Assembly: GCA_030641245.1 (NCBI GenBank)
Contig: DAOWHU010000058.1
Location: forward strand, 1-15,711
Source: a bacterium
Lineage (GTDB): Bacteria; Patescibacteriota; Minisyncoccia; Moranbacterales; DUUL01
DNA: 15,711 nt
Direction: 5' to 3'
Under the pieces are notes generated by a model that saw only the letters and a list, made by a program, of their open reading frames with translations, was not told where the DNA came from and ran no database searches. The translations under genes and the position numbers were made by a program. Below, piece by piece: positions 7,028-14,359 of this stretch. Each line of letters opens with the position of its first letter. Within the stretch, counting starts at the first letter, position 1.

Positions 7028-8890
7028 ATGCACAAAACTGTTTACATCAATGCTGACGAAGAAATTATTGGAATAATAAACAAGATTCGAGAAGAAAGTG
7101 TCGACGAAATTTTTCTAGTTGTTCCCAAAAATTCCTTGCTTACTCAGGGGATTATAAACTTGAAATTGCTCAAAAAAGAGGTGGCCAAAATGAATAAAAA
7201 AATAATTTTGGTAACTTCCGATCGGCATTCGAAGAGAATCATAAAACAGGTTGGACTAGAAACTAGAAGTAAATCAGTTAAAGATTTTGTTAAAAGTGAA
7301 GATGCTCCAGTCGAAGTTCTAAATCCAAGTAACCCAAAAGAAAAATCTTTTGAGAATCTAGAGAAGAAACCTCAAAAAAGGGAATTCGGTAGTTCAAATT
7401 TTTATGGCTCTGAGCCTGGAATATCTGAAGAAAAGGTCTCTTTCCCCAAAGAGGAGGAGGTTGAGTTCCTCTCAGAACCGAAAAAGAAGAAGTTGGCAAT
7501 TAAAACAGCCAATACTTTTGGAAATGAGCACATCGAAAATCATCAGACCAAGAAGAAGCTTGAAGAAACCGAAGATATTTCAGAAGCAGAAGGGGAATTT
7601 AAAATTAATCCAAATTTTAAACAAAGCGAGATCAAGCACGACGAGGCTACTATTGATGATTTTTACCGGGAAAACATTATCCATAAAGAATCTCCTCAAC
7701 CAGAGGAGCCCGTTAAAAAAGAAAAGGGATTTAAAATTTCGAACAAAAAAAAGCTTCTGGGATTATTAAGCATAATTTTGCTAGTTTTAATAATCTCTTT
7801 AGGATTTTGGATTTTTTCTAATTGGCCTAAAATGAAAATCGAGCTATTTTTGAAAAAAGAAGTTGCCGAGGCTAGTTTAGACCTGGTCATTTGTGATGAG
7901 AAAACCGCTGATAGCAACTGTCTTAAGGGGACCTATCAGGAATTATTAATCGAAGTTAGTGAAAAATACAATGCGAGCGGAGAAAAATTTAGCAATGACA
8001 AGGGAATGGCCAGAGGTATTGTTAAAATATCTAACCATTATTCTTCCAGCAACCAACCTTTGATAGCCACAACCCGTTTATTATCAAAAGACGATCAACT
8101 ATTCAGACTAGTAAAAAGCGTGGTTGTTCCAGGGATGATTGATGATAAACCCGGAGAAGTGGAGGCTCAGGTTATAGCAGACGAAATTGGGCAAGAATAT
8201 AATATTGAAGCCACGGAATTTACAATAGAAGGTTTCAAGGGGGGAGAGAAGTATGAAAAATTTAAAGTTGTCTCCGAGCATTCTATGACGGGCGGAGCCA
8301 ACGATATCGAGAATAAAAAAGTTAAAGTAGTAACCGAGCAAGACATCAATTTGGCTCGAGAAAAAACGATAGAATCATTTAACAGGAACTTAAAAGAGAA
8401 TATAGCCGAACAATTAGCGGACAATAAAACTTTTGTATTGACGTCAGTCGGAAAGGAAATACTATACAGCGACTCCTCTTATGCGCCTGAAGATATTATT
8501 GATAATTTTAATTACACCGTGAGAGAGCGGATAAAACTAATCAGTTTCGACAAGAACGCTTTTGAAAACATTGTCTTAGAGGCTTTTGAAGAAAAAGACC
8601 GCAAAGACTTAGAATTCAGCAAAATAACTAAAACCGATTTTAAAAAAGATATTGCTGATTATGAGGCAAAAGTGCTGAATTTGACAATAGATACCAGTGC
8701 TCTTTATTGGCCGATCTTAGATGAAGTTCAGATCAGAGAAGACTTGTCAAACAAAAATAATGCTGAAATAGAAGCTCTTTTGATGAATTTTAGCCAAATT
8801 AAAAAAGCTGTTATTTTCTATAGTCCTTCTTGGTTGAACAATTTTCCTATAAAAAGCAAAAATATTGTTGTTGAAAAAATAAAGAACTAG
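7028..8890 (+). CDS. Bitopic protein: Rossmann-like N-domain, linker, TM, baseplate-J-like outer region
   Basis: A 620-aa protein of a type I associate with CPR genomes, where the second half is usually labelled baseplate J-like. Residues 1-80 alternate strands and helices (DEIFLVVP, helix, KKIILVTSD, helix), a small Rossmann-like cytoplasmic domain. Residues about 85-240 are a Lys/Glu-rich, low-complexity linker. One TM segment lies at about 243-264. The outer part (265-620) contains the block recalled from baseplate-J-like proteins: GMARGIVKISNHYSS (326-340), TTRLLSKDDQLFRL (348-361), PGEVEAQVIADEIGQEYNI (375-393) and EHSMTGG (417-423). A second conserved-looking unit ends the protein (FYSPSWLNNFPIKSKNIVV, 597-615). 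The gene follows the FtsA-like gene, separated by the palindromic element. The function is unknown; a phage or secretion-needle role is not established. Confidence 0.72.
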   Translation: MHKTVYINADEEIIGIINKIREESVDEIFLVVPKNSLLTQGIINLKLLKKEVAKMNKKIILVTSDRHSKRIIKQVGLETRSKSVKDFVKSEDAPVEVLNPSNPKEKSFENLEKKPQKREFGSSNFYGSEPGISEEKVSFPKEEEVEFLSEPKKKKLAIKTANTFGNEHIENHQTKKKLEETEDISEAEGEFKINPNFKQSEIKHDEATIDDFYRENIIHKESPQPEEPVKKEKGFKISNKKKLLGLLSIILLVLIISLGFWIFSNWPKMKIELFLKKEVAEASLDLVICDEKTADSNCLKGTYQELLIEVSEKYNASGEKFSNDKGMARGIVKISNHYSSSNQPLIATTRLLSKDDQLFRLVKSVVVPGMIDDKPGEVEAQVIADEIGQEYNIEATEFTIEGFKGGEKYEKFKVVSEHSMTGGANDIENKKVKVVTEQDINLAREKTIESFNRNLKENIAEQLADNKTFVLTSVGKEILYSDSSYAPEDIIDNFNYTVRERIKLISFDKNAFENIVLEAFEEKDRKDLEFSKITKTDFKKDIADYEAKVLNLTIDTSALYWPILDEVQIREDLSNKNNAEIEALLMNFSQIKKAVIFYSPSWLNNFPIKSKNIVVEKIKN

Positions 8891-8936
8891 ATTTTTCCTT
8901 CAAAAAGCTCCTTTTAAAATTCGTAGTAGTTATCTA

Positions 8937-8965
8937 TTGCCAAACTATATTTTTCGTGTTATGCT
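8937..8965 (+). promoter_or_regulatory. Putative promoter for the Wzy-like/DUF4012 unit
   Basis: TTGCCA (8937-8942), exactly 17 nt, then TATGCT (8960-8965) with an extended -10 TG at 8957-8958. Transcription would start near 8972. This is the most complete promoter in the window, and it sits in the 148-nt gap after the baseplate-J-like gene. I find no convincing terminator before it. Confidence 0.58.
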
Positions 8966-9022
8966 GGAAGCTAAAATTGATAAGGCTTTTTATTTTTAAT
9001 AAAAAATTATAAAGCAGTTATT

Positions 9023-9052
9023 ATGGCTCGAAAAGAGCTTGAATTGGGTTAA
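9023..9052 (+). other. Possible 9-codon upstream ORF or displaced true start
   Basis: ATG at 9023 opens a 9-codon frame (MARKELELG) ending in TAA at 9050-9052, overlapping the TTG start of the large membrane protein in another frame. Removing one A from the AAAA run at 9031-9034 would fuse this ATG to the main gene, giving an N-terminus MARKSLNWVKKHFEKD. It is therefore either a leader peptide or the real start displaced by a one-base difference. Confidence 0.4.
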
Positions 9053-10538
9053 AAAACATTTTGAAAAGGATTTAATCCCGGCAATATTTATAGGAATAAT
9101 GATCACAATGTTGAACTTAGTTTTGACATTGAATATTTTGGCAACCATTCTGATCGCTATGCTTTTAGTGGCGATTTTTATTTTCTCTAAAAGTTTTTCC
9201 AAGGGTTGGCTGTTTTTGTTGGGAATAGTCCTTTTATTTCCGGCTGTAAGACTAAATTCAGGAGGTCTTTCTTTGTTCGATTTACTGTTATCTTTGATCG
9301 CCATTATTGGGATGATCAAACTGGCTTTGACTGACAAGCGGATTTTGAAGAATAAGCTTACTTTCCCCTTTTTCTTGCTGTTTTTAATAAGCTCTTCCTA
9401 TCTTTTTTTCGGGTTTATGTTCGGCTTATTGGTTAAAAGCTTAGTTTGGAAAATTGCTTTGAATATGATTATGCTTTGGTTTTTGCTAGTTGGATTTCAA
9501 TATTTTTTTCAAACCCAGAAACGAATTAAACGGTTCTTTTCTTTATTAATATCCATAGCGGTAGTCCATTCTGTTTTTGGAATTGTTATGTTTTTAGGAG
9601 GATGGCAAACCTCGATTGGTATGGGAATTTCCACCGGAAAGAGTCAGCATCTTATTTCTAATCAAGCCAACCACCAGGTCAATGGTTTCTTGGGAATTGG
9701 GCTGGAAGACCAGATTGGTGCTAATCCTTTGGCCTCGCTTTTAGTTATTAGCATTATCTCAACCTTAGGTTTTCTGATTTTGAACAAACAACAAGAAAAG
9801 GTTTTAATCAAGAAAAAAGTGGGGCGAAAAAAGAAGATTAGACTATTAGACGGAGTCTATAGAGTTAAGAGATTTAAGGGCAAATTTAAAACCCGTAAAC
9901 TTTTTCGAAGAAGGGTTTTGATGGCGATGTTACTTTTGATTCAGTTTGTCGCTTTATTCCTAACTTTCTCCTATTCTAGTTTAGTTTTCTTGGGAATTGG
10001 AGTTATGGTTATGGGAATTTTGATCAAACACAAAAGACTTATCACCTGGACTATGGTCTATTTGGTGATATTAACTATGGTTCTTCCGAGTATCCATTCC
10101 TCTATTGAAATCATTTCTAGGGAAAATTTAAGCCAGTGGTTTGGAGAACTAGAAACAATCAAAAATAATTGGATCTTTGGAGGAAGTATTACCTCTAAAG
10201 AAGGTGGCTTTATTTCCAGTCAAGCTAACCAAGGCAACTCTTATCTGTTGCTATGGAGCACTTATGGATTATTAGGGTTGGCTATATTTTTCAGGGTTCT
10301 TTGGTGCTATTTTGCTGATATTTATAAAAAATATGAAAGTACCACCAAGGGAGAGCGGATCTGGTTTGTGATCGTAGCTTCTTGTTTCGTGAGTTTATTA
10401 CTAGAAGGTTTGACTAGCAATATTTTAATATTCGGACCGACCGCCGTAATTTTTTGGTTAATGTACGGAATTATCCTGAATTTAGGAAAAGATAATATCA
10501 ATGATCGTTTTAAAAAAATTAATTTTAAACATGAATAA
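9039..10538 (+). CDS. O-antigen ligase/Wzy-like polytopic membrane protein
   Basis: A 499-aa protein with about 11-12 predicted TM segments, resembling the Wzy_C/O-antigen ligase family that polymerises or transfers lipid-linked glycans outside the membrane. The family core is visible late: a TM segment starting FSYSSLVFLGIG (310-321), then a large outer loop with NNWIFGGSI (376-384) and QGNSYLLLWSTYGLLGLAIF (398-417), matching the usual G-x-G, N-x-y-L and GllGl pattern. An unusual cytoplasmic loop at about 249-292 is packed with Lys and Arg. The only in-frame canonical start upstream of TM1 is TTG at 9039; an ATG 16 nt upstream is in another frame. The stop overlaps the next gene's ATG. Polymerase or ligase activity cannot be separated from sequence. 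Confidence 0.78.
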   Translation: MNWVKKHFEKDLIPAIFIGIMITMLNLVLTLNILATILIAMLLVAIFIFSKSFSKGWLFLLGIVLLFPAVRLNSGGLSLFDLLLSLIAIIGMIKLALTDKRILKNKLTFPFFLLFLISSSYLFFGFMFGLLVKSLVWKIALNMIMLWFLLVGFQYFFQTQKRIKRFFSLLISIAVVHSVFGIVMFLGGWQTSIGMGISTGKSQHLISNQANHQVNGFLGIGLEDQIGANPLASLLVISIISTLGFLILNKQQEKVLIKKKVGRKKKIRLLDGVYRVKRFKGKFKTRKLFRRRVLMAMLLLIQFVALFLTFSYSSLVFLGIGVMVMGILIKHKRLITWTMVYLVILTMVLPSIHSSIEIISRENLSQWFGELETIKNNWIFGGSITSKEGGFISSQANQGNSYLLLWSTYGLLGLAIFFRVLWCYFADIYKKYESTTKGERIWFVIVASCFVSLLLEGLTSNILIFGPTAVIFWLMYGIILNLGKDNINDRFKKINFKHE

Positions 10539-11949
10539 TTTCAATCTTTTGAGTGATTTAGAGACTGTTAAAAGGGAGCCAAAGGAAAGAACCTGGAAAT
10601 TTTGGGTGATTTTCTGGTCATTGGCGGCCACTTTCTTGATTAGTTGGTTTCTATTTTTGGAATACAAAAATTCCAATTGGATTGAAATTGCCAATTTTTT
10701 CAGTCCTGTTCTCAAGGTAGCTCCAATAGCCGAAAAACAAAAAACTGAACTCCAGTCCATTTTTAAGATTGCCTCAATAATCTCTGAAACCGAAGAAGTT
10801 CAAACTTTTTTAATTTTGCTTCAAAATAATCTGGAACTGAGACCGGGCGGAGGATTTATTGGGTCTTTTGGAATTTTGAAAATCGAAAACGGAAAAGTAA
10901 TTGAAATCGATATTCACGATACTAATGTTTTTGATGATCGAATCTCTACTGGGATAACCCCTCCTTACCCAATGCCAGAAACTTTGAATATAAAAAATTG
11001 GGAAATGCGAGACAGCAATTGGTCTCCAGATTTTCCAGAAAATGCTAAAAAAGCCTCTTATCTGTATAAATTACAGGGAGGCGGGGAAGAGTTTGATGGA
11101 GTAGCGGCAGTTTCTACGGAAATACTAAGTTCTTTTTTAGAAACGGTTGGACCAGTTGAAATCGAGGGTTTTCCTGGAGAATACAACAGCGGAAATGCTA
11201 TCGTGAAACTTGAATATCAAGTTGAGAAAGGATACAAAGAACAAGATATCGAAAAGGGCCAGCGAAAATATATTATGAAATATTTGGCTAAAAACATTCT
11301 GGATAAAGCCCAGGCACTTGGAATTGGCGAAAAAAAGGAGCTACTTCTAAAGCTAGAGGAACACTTAGACCAAAAAGATATTATGTTAAATTTCTTTAAC
11401 CCAATAATTCAAGAAGAGATTGTTAAATTAAATTGGGACGGGGAAGTTGAGCAAAACATCCCCAGTGATTACTTAATGATAGTCGACGCTAATTTAGCGG
11501 CCTACAAAACTGACTTGTACATGGTTCGATCTTTCAAATATCAAGTGGATTTTTCTGGAGTTGAACCTATTGCCAAACTAGATTTAACCTACACCAACAC
11601 CGCTCGAGCTAAAGATTGGATGACCAATGACTATCAAAGTTATCTAAGAGTTTATGTTCCTCGAGAAGGCTGGCTTTTAAACTCTAGTAGCACTCGTCCT
11701 ATAAAATTTGGAGAAGAGTTTGACAAAAAATATTTTGGCACATTAGTGCAAATTCCCATCAATCAAAGTAGGACTTTTCATTTTGAATATCGGCTCCCAG
11801 AAAGAATCACTTTTGAAAATTACAGCTTGATGATTCAAAAACAATCTGGGATTTCGGAAATGGAAGGAGAAATAGAACTAATTGACAAAAATAAAGATAG
11901 TCAAAAGCATGAAATTACCATCACCCAGGATTGGGAACTGAACATTTAG
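10531..11949 (+). CDS. DUF4012-domain membrane-anchored protein
   Basis: A 472-aa protein with a short cytoplasmic N-terminus, one TM segment (about 23-43) and a large outer region. The DUF4012 signature is clear: LLQNNLELRPGGGFIGSFG (96-114), the Asp-rich DIHDTNVFDD (127-136), PPYPMPE, MRDSNWSPDFPENA (159-172) and FDGVAAVSTEILSSFLETVG (188-207). The molecular function of DUF4012 is unknown; the genes often lie near surface polysaccharide genes in CPR and Actinobacteria. ATG at 10531 is preferred because it overlaps the upstream stop as ATGAATAA (8 nt), a translational-coupling arrangement; ATG at 10501 would add 10 residues and overlap by 38 nt. It shares a transcript with the Wzy-like gene and is followed by a strong terminator. 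It is on the short side for the family, lacking a long N-terminal linker. Confidence 0.85.
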   Translation: MNNFNLLSDLETVKREPKERTWKFWVIFWSLAATFLISWFLFLEYKNSNWIEIANFFSPVLKVAPIAEKQKTELQSIFKIASIISETEEVQTFLILLQNNLELRPGGGFIGSFGILKIENGKVIEIDIHDTNVFDDRISTGITPPYPMPETLNIKNWEMRDSNWSPDFPENAKKASYLYKLQGGGEEFDGVAAVSTEILSSFLETVGPVEIEGFPGEYNSGNAIVKLEYQVEKGYKEQDIEKGQRKYIMKYLAKNILDKAQALGIGEKKELLLKLEEHLDQKDIMLNFFNPIIQEEIVKLNWDGEVEQNIPSDYLMIVDANLAAYKTDLYMVRSFKYQVDFSGVEPIAKLDLTYTNTARAKDWMTNDYQSYLRVYVPREGWLLNSSSTRPIKFGEEFDKKYFGTLVQIPINQSRTFHFEYRLPERITFENYSLMIQKQSGISEMEGEIELIDKNKDSQKHEITITQDWELNI

Positions 11950-11957
11950 GTTTTCCG

Positions 11958-11992
11958 AACAGGACTTGCCACTAAGCAAGTTCTGTTTTTTT
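11958..11992 (+). terminator. Intrinsic terminator after DUF4012 gene
   Basis: A 12-bp stem, AACAGGACTTGC (11958-11969) with GCAAGTTCTGTT (11976-11987), containing one G-U pair, a 6-nt loop and a run of seven T (11986-11992). It begins 9 nt after the DUF4012 stop and ends the Wzy-like/DUF4012 unit. Confidence 0.92.
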
Positions 11993-12016
11993 GGACTTTG
12001 TTTTTTAAAAACTAGC

Positions 12017-12045
12017 TTGAATTTGGACGATTTAAATGTTATTAT
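12017..12045 (+). promoter_or_regulatory. Putative promoter for the NIF3-M16-AI2E-TagA unit
   Basis: TTGAAT (12017-12022), a 17-nt spacer, then TATTAT (12040-12045) with an extended -10 TG at 12037-12038. It lies just after the terminator, with transcription predicted from about 12052, giving a leader of about 60 nt. A dyad AACTGT (12053-12058) / ACAGTT (12069-12074) lies at the predicted start site. Confidence 0.55.
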
Positions 12046-12052
12046 TTAAGAG

Positions 12053-12074
12053 AACTGTTCCTAGACAGACAGTT
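12053..12074 (+). promoter_or_regulatory. Dyad at the predicted transcription start
   Basis: Perfect 6-bp inverted repeat AACTGT / ACAGTT with a 10-nt centre. An alternative pairing uses CTGT (12055-12058) with ACAG (12065-12068). It could be an operator or a 5'-end mRNA hairpin; no regulator can be named. Confidence 0.3.
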
Positions 12075-12112
12075 TGTGAATTTTTTATATTATTTTTTAA
12101 ACAAGCGCCTTA

Positions 12113-13054
12113 ATGAAAATCAAAGAAATTTTTGATCTAGCCATAAAACAAGGAATAGAAAATGATTTCCGTTCTAAGAAAGAAATTGAGGAATTTTTGA
12201 AAAGAAAGAAGGATGCTTTCGAAAAATTACCAAAAGAGGAAAAAGAATATTTTGATCAAGAGGATTTAACAAATCCCTACACTGATTCAGCTATTCATCA
12301 CGACAATGGAAAGGAGGTTAAAAAAGTTCTAACCGGCATTGATATTACTATCGGAGGTCTGTTGCTAGCCAAACAATTAGGAGTAGATTTAGTTTTCAAT
12401 CATCATCCGATTGGAAAAGCTTTAAGCAAACTAGACGATGTTATGAATCTTCAAATAGACGTTTATGAAAAAAATGGCATCCCAGTTAATATTGCCGAAA
12501 AACTAACTAAAAAAAGAATTTCCGAAGTAGCCCGAGGAATTAACCCAATCAACCACTACAATATTGTTGACGCTGCCAAACTTCTTGATATCAATTTAAT
12601 CAATGTTCATACCCCAGCTGATAACTGTGTAGCTCAATTGATAAGCCAGAAAATGGAAACAGCCAAACCTAAATATGTTGAGGACATCATAAAAGCTCTT
12701 GAGGAAATACCCGAATACAAAGAAGCTAAAAAAAGATCTCTTGGTCCAGTTGCTTTTACTGGTGACCCTAGTAATCGATGTGGAAAAATAATAGTTTCCG
12801 AGATAACCGGCGGAACTGAAGGCGCTAAAGATATTCATCAAACTTTAGCTAATTTTGGAGTAGGAACTGTTCTGGCTATGCATCAAAGCGAAGATCACCG
12901 AAAAAGTGCCGACAAAGCTCATATTAATGTAGTTGTAGTTGGACATATTTCTTCAGATTCAATCGGAATGAATTTAATTTTAGATAGCCTAGAAAAAAAA
13001 GGGATTGAAATTATTCCATTTGGCGGATTAATGAGATTTTCTCGGAATAAATAA
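12113..13054 (+). CDS. NIF3/DUF34-family metal-binding protein
   Basis: A 313-aa member of the NIF3 family, cytosolic proteins with a dinuclear metal site. Family annotation often reads GTP cyclohydrolase I type 2, but a general enzymatic role is not settled. Candidate ligands by comparison with E. coli YbgI: His97 and His98 in NHHP, Asp170 in HTPAD, His278 in GHISSD, and Asp282 where YbgI has Glu. This is a variant subfamily: a helical N-terminus of about 70 residues replaces the usual DN-GL start and precedes GIDIT (75-79); a KKRSLGPVAFTGDPSNR segment (207-222) leads into SEITGGTEGAKDIHQ (229-243). It is the first gene of a probable four-gene operon, with the peptidase ATG 14 nt downstream. 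The link to its neighbours is unclear. Confidence 0.85.
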   Translation: MKIKEIFDLAIKQGIENDFRSKKEIEEFLKRKKDAFEKLPKEEKEYFDQEDLTNPYTDSAIHHDNGKEVKKVLTGIDITIGGLLLAKQLGVDLVFNHHPIGKALSKLDDVMNLQIDVYEKNGIPVNIAEKLTKKRISEVARGINPINHYNIVDAAKLLDINLINVHTPADNCVAQLISQKMETAKPKYVEDIIKALEEIPEYKEAKKRSLGPVAFTGDPSNRCGKIIVSEITGGTEGAKDIHQTLANFGVGTVLAMHQSEDHRKSADKAHINVVVVGHISSDSIGMNLILDSLEKKGIEIIPFGGLMRFSRNK

Positions 13055-13068
13055 ACTCAACCAAATCA

Positions 13069-14349
13069 ATGAAATATACCAAAAAAATATTAAAAAATGG
13101 AGCTCGAGTAGTCTTGGCTCCTGTTACCGGAACGGAAACTGTCACCCTTCGAATTCTAGTTGAGGCTGGTTCAAAATATGAAACTGCCCAAAATAATGGA
13201 ATTTCCCATTTTTTGGAACATATGATGTTCAAAGGAACTAAAAAAAGACCAACAACCAAAATCATTTCTGAAGAAATTGAAGGAGTCGGAGGAGAATTTG
13301 GCGCTTTCACTAGCAAGGAACAAAGTGAATATTGGGTGAAAGTTCCTAAAAAACATTTTGGACTGGCACTGGATGTAGTTAGTGATCTTTATTTAAATTC
13401 AGTTTTTAAAGAAAAAGAAATCGACAAGGAGCGAAGGGTCATTCTTCAGGAAATAGCTATGTACAAAGATATGCCTATGCGTCATATCTGGGATGTATTC
13501 GAAGAGTTAATTTATGGCAATCAACCAGCTGGCTGGGATATTGCTGGAACAATCGAAAATGTTAATCGATTTAAAAGGAAAAACTTTGTTGAATATTTTA
13601 AAAAATTCTATGTTCCTCAATCAACAATAATTACCGTAGCGGGGAATTTTAATCAAGAGAAAACGTTTCAACAAATAAAAAAATATTTTGAAGAAAAGCA
13701 AGCATCGCTAAAGAAGCCCTCAAAGCTGAAAACCATTCAAAATCAAAAGAGAGCTAAACTCAAAATTGAAGCCAAAAAAACCGATCAAACCCACTTATTA
13801 ATTGGTGTTAAATCAGCTAATATGTTCGACGAGGAACGTTACGCCACTAATTTATTAGCGACAATCTTAGGAGACGGGATGAGTAGCCGAATGTTTATTG
13901 AATTGAGAGAGAAAAGAGGCTTGGCTTATTATGTTAATTCAGGAACTGACCAATCAACCGACACTGGATATTTTTTTGCTAATGCCGGAGTCAAACACGC
14001 TAATCTTGAAAAAACCATTGCCTTGATATTAAAAGAGTTTAAAAAAACCACTCAAGAAAAAATTCCAGAAAAAGAAATCAGCAAAGCCAAAGAATACGTT
14101 AAAGGAAAGACTTTGATGGCCCTGGAATCTTCGTCGGCAGTGGCGTCTTATCTGGGAAATCAAGAACTATTTCGTAAAGAGATAAAAAAACCTAAAGAAA
14201 TTTTTCAGAAAATTGATCAAATAACAGCCACTGACTTGATGAGAGTCGCTAAAAATATTTTTAAAGATGAAAATTTGAACTTAGCTGTTATTGGACCCCA
14301 TGGAAATAATCACAATTTAGAAAAATATTTAACTTTTCAAAATAATTAG
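13069..14349 (+). CDS. M16-family zinc metallopeptidase
   Basis: A 426-aa peptidase of the pitrilysin/processing-peptidase family (M16B size, one N- and one C-terminal domain). The inverted zinc motif HFLEH is at 47-51: His47 and His51 bind zinc and Glu50 is the catalytic base. The third ligand is Glu128 in ERRVILQEI, at the family spacing. In the C-domain, LREKRGLAYYV (279-289) carries the substrate-binding Arg280/Tyr287 pair with the spacing seen in insulin-degrading enzyme. All catalytic residues are in one chain, so it should be active, probably as a homodimer. No signal peptide is seen, which suggests a cytosolic enzyme. It is cotranscribed with NIF3 (14-nt gap) and the AI-2E-family gene (10-nt gap). 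The substrate is unknown. Confidence 0.94.
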   Translation: MKYTKKILKNGARVVLAPVTGTETVTLRILVEAGSKYETAQNNGISHFLEHMMFKGTKKRPTTKIISEEIEGVGGEFGAFTSKEQSEYWVKVPKKHFGLALDVVSDLYLNSVFKEKEIDKERRVILQEIAMYKDMPMRHIWDVFEELIYGNQPAGWDIAGTIENVNRFKRKNFVEYFKKFYVPQSTIITVAGNFNQEKTFQQIKKYFEEKQASLKKPSKLKTIQNQKRAKLKIEAKKTDQTHLLIGVKSANMFDEERYATNLLATILGDGMSSRMFIELREKRGLAYYVNSGTDQSTDTGYFFANAGVKHANLEKTIALILKEFKKTTQEKIPEKEISKAKEYVKGKTLMALESSSAVASYLGNQELFRKEIKKPKEIFQKIDQITATDLMRVAKNIFKDENLNLAVIGPHGNNHNLEKYLTFQNN

Positions 14350-14359
14350 TCTAAGCTAA

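Noticed and set aside
7404..7769. 121-codon overlapping frame inside the baseplate-J-like gene
   Set aside because: It is an alternate-frame reading of the Lys/Glu-rich linker, giving a Lys/Arg/Ser-rich sequence with no domain; minus-strand open frames over other genes were rejected likewise.
8891..8925. Weak A/T hairpin after the baseplate-J-like gene as terminator
   Set aside because: The best stem is about 5 bp, mostly A-T, with a 3-nt loop and no proper T tract.
10501..10530. Earlier start ATG 10501 for the DUF4012 gene
   Set aside because: It would overlap the upstream gene by 38 nt; the 8-nt ATGAATAA overlap at 10531 is a more typical coupled start. It cannot be fully excluded.
12055..12072. 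LexA-like SOS box
   Set aside because: CTGT and ACAG are separated by 10 nt (or 6 in the alternative pairing), not the 8 nt of the enterobacterial LexA box, and no SOS gene is present.
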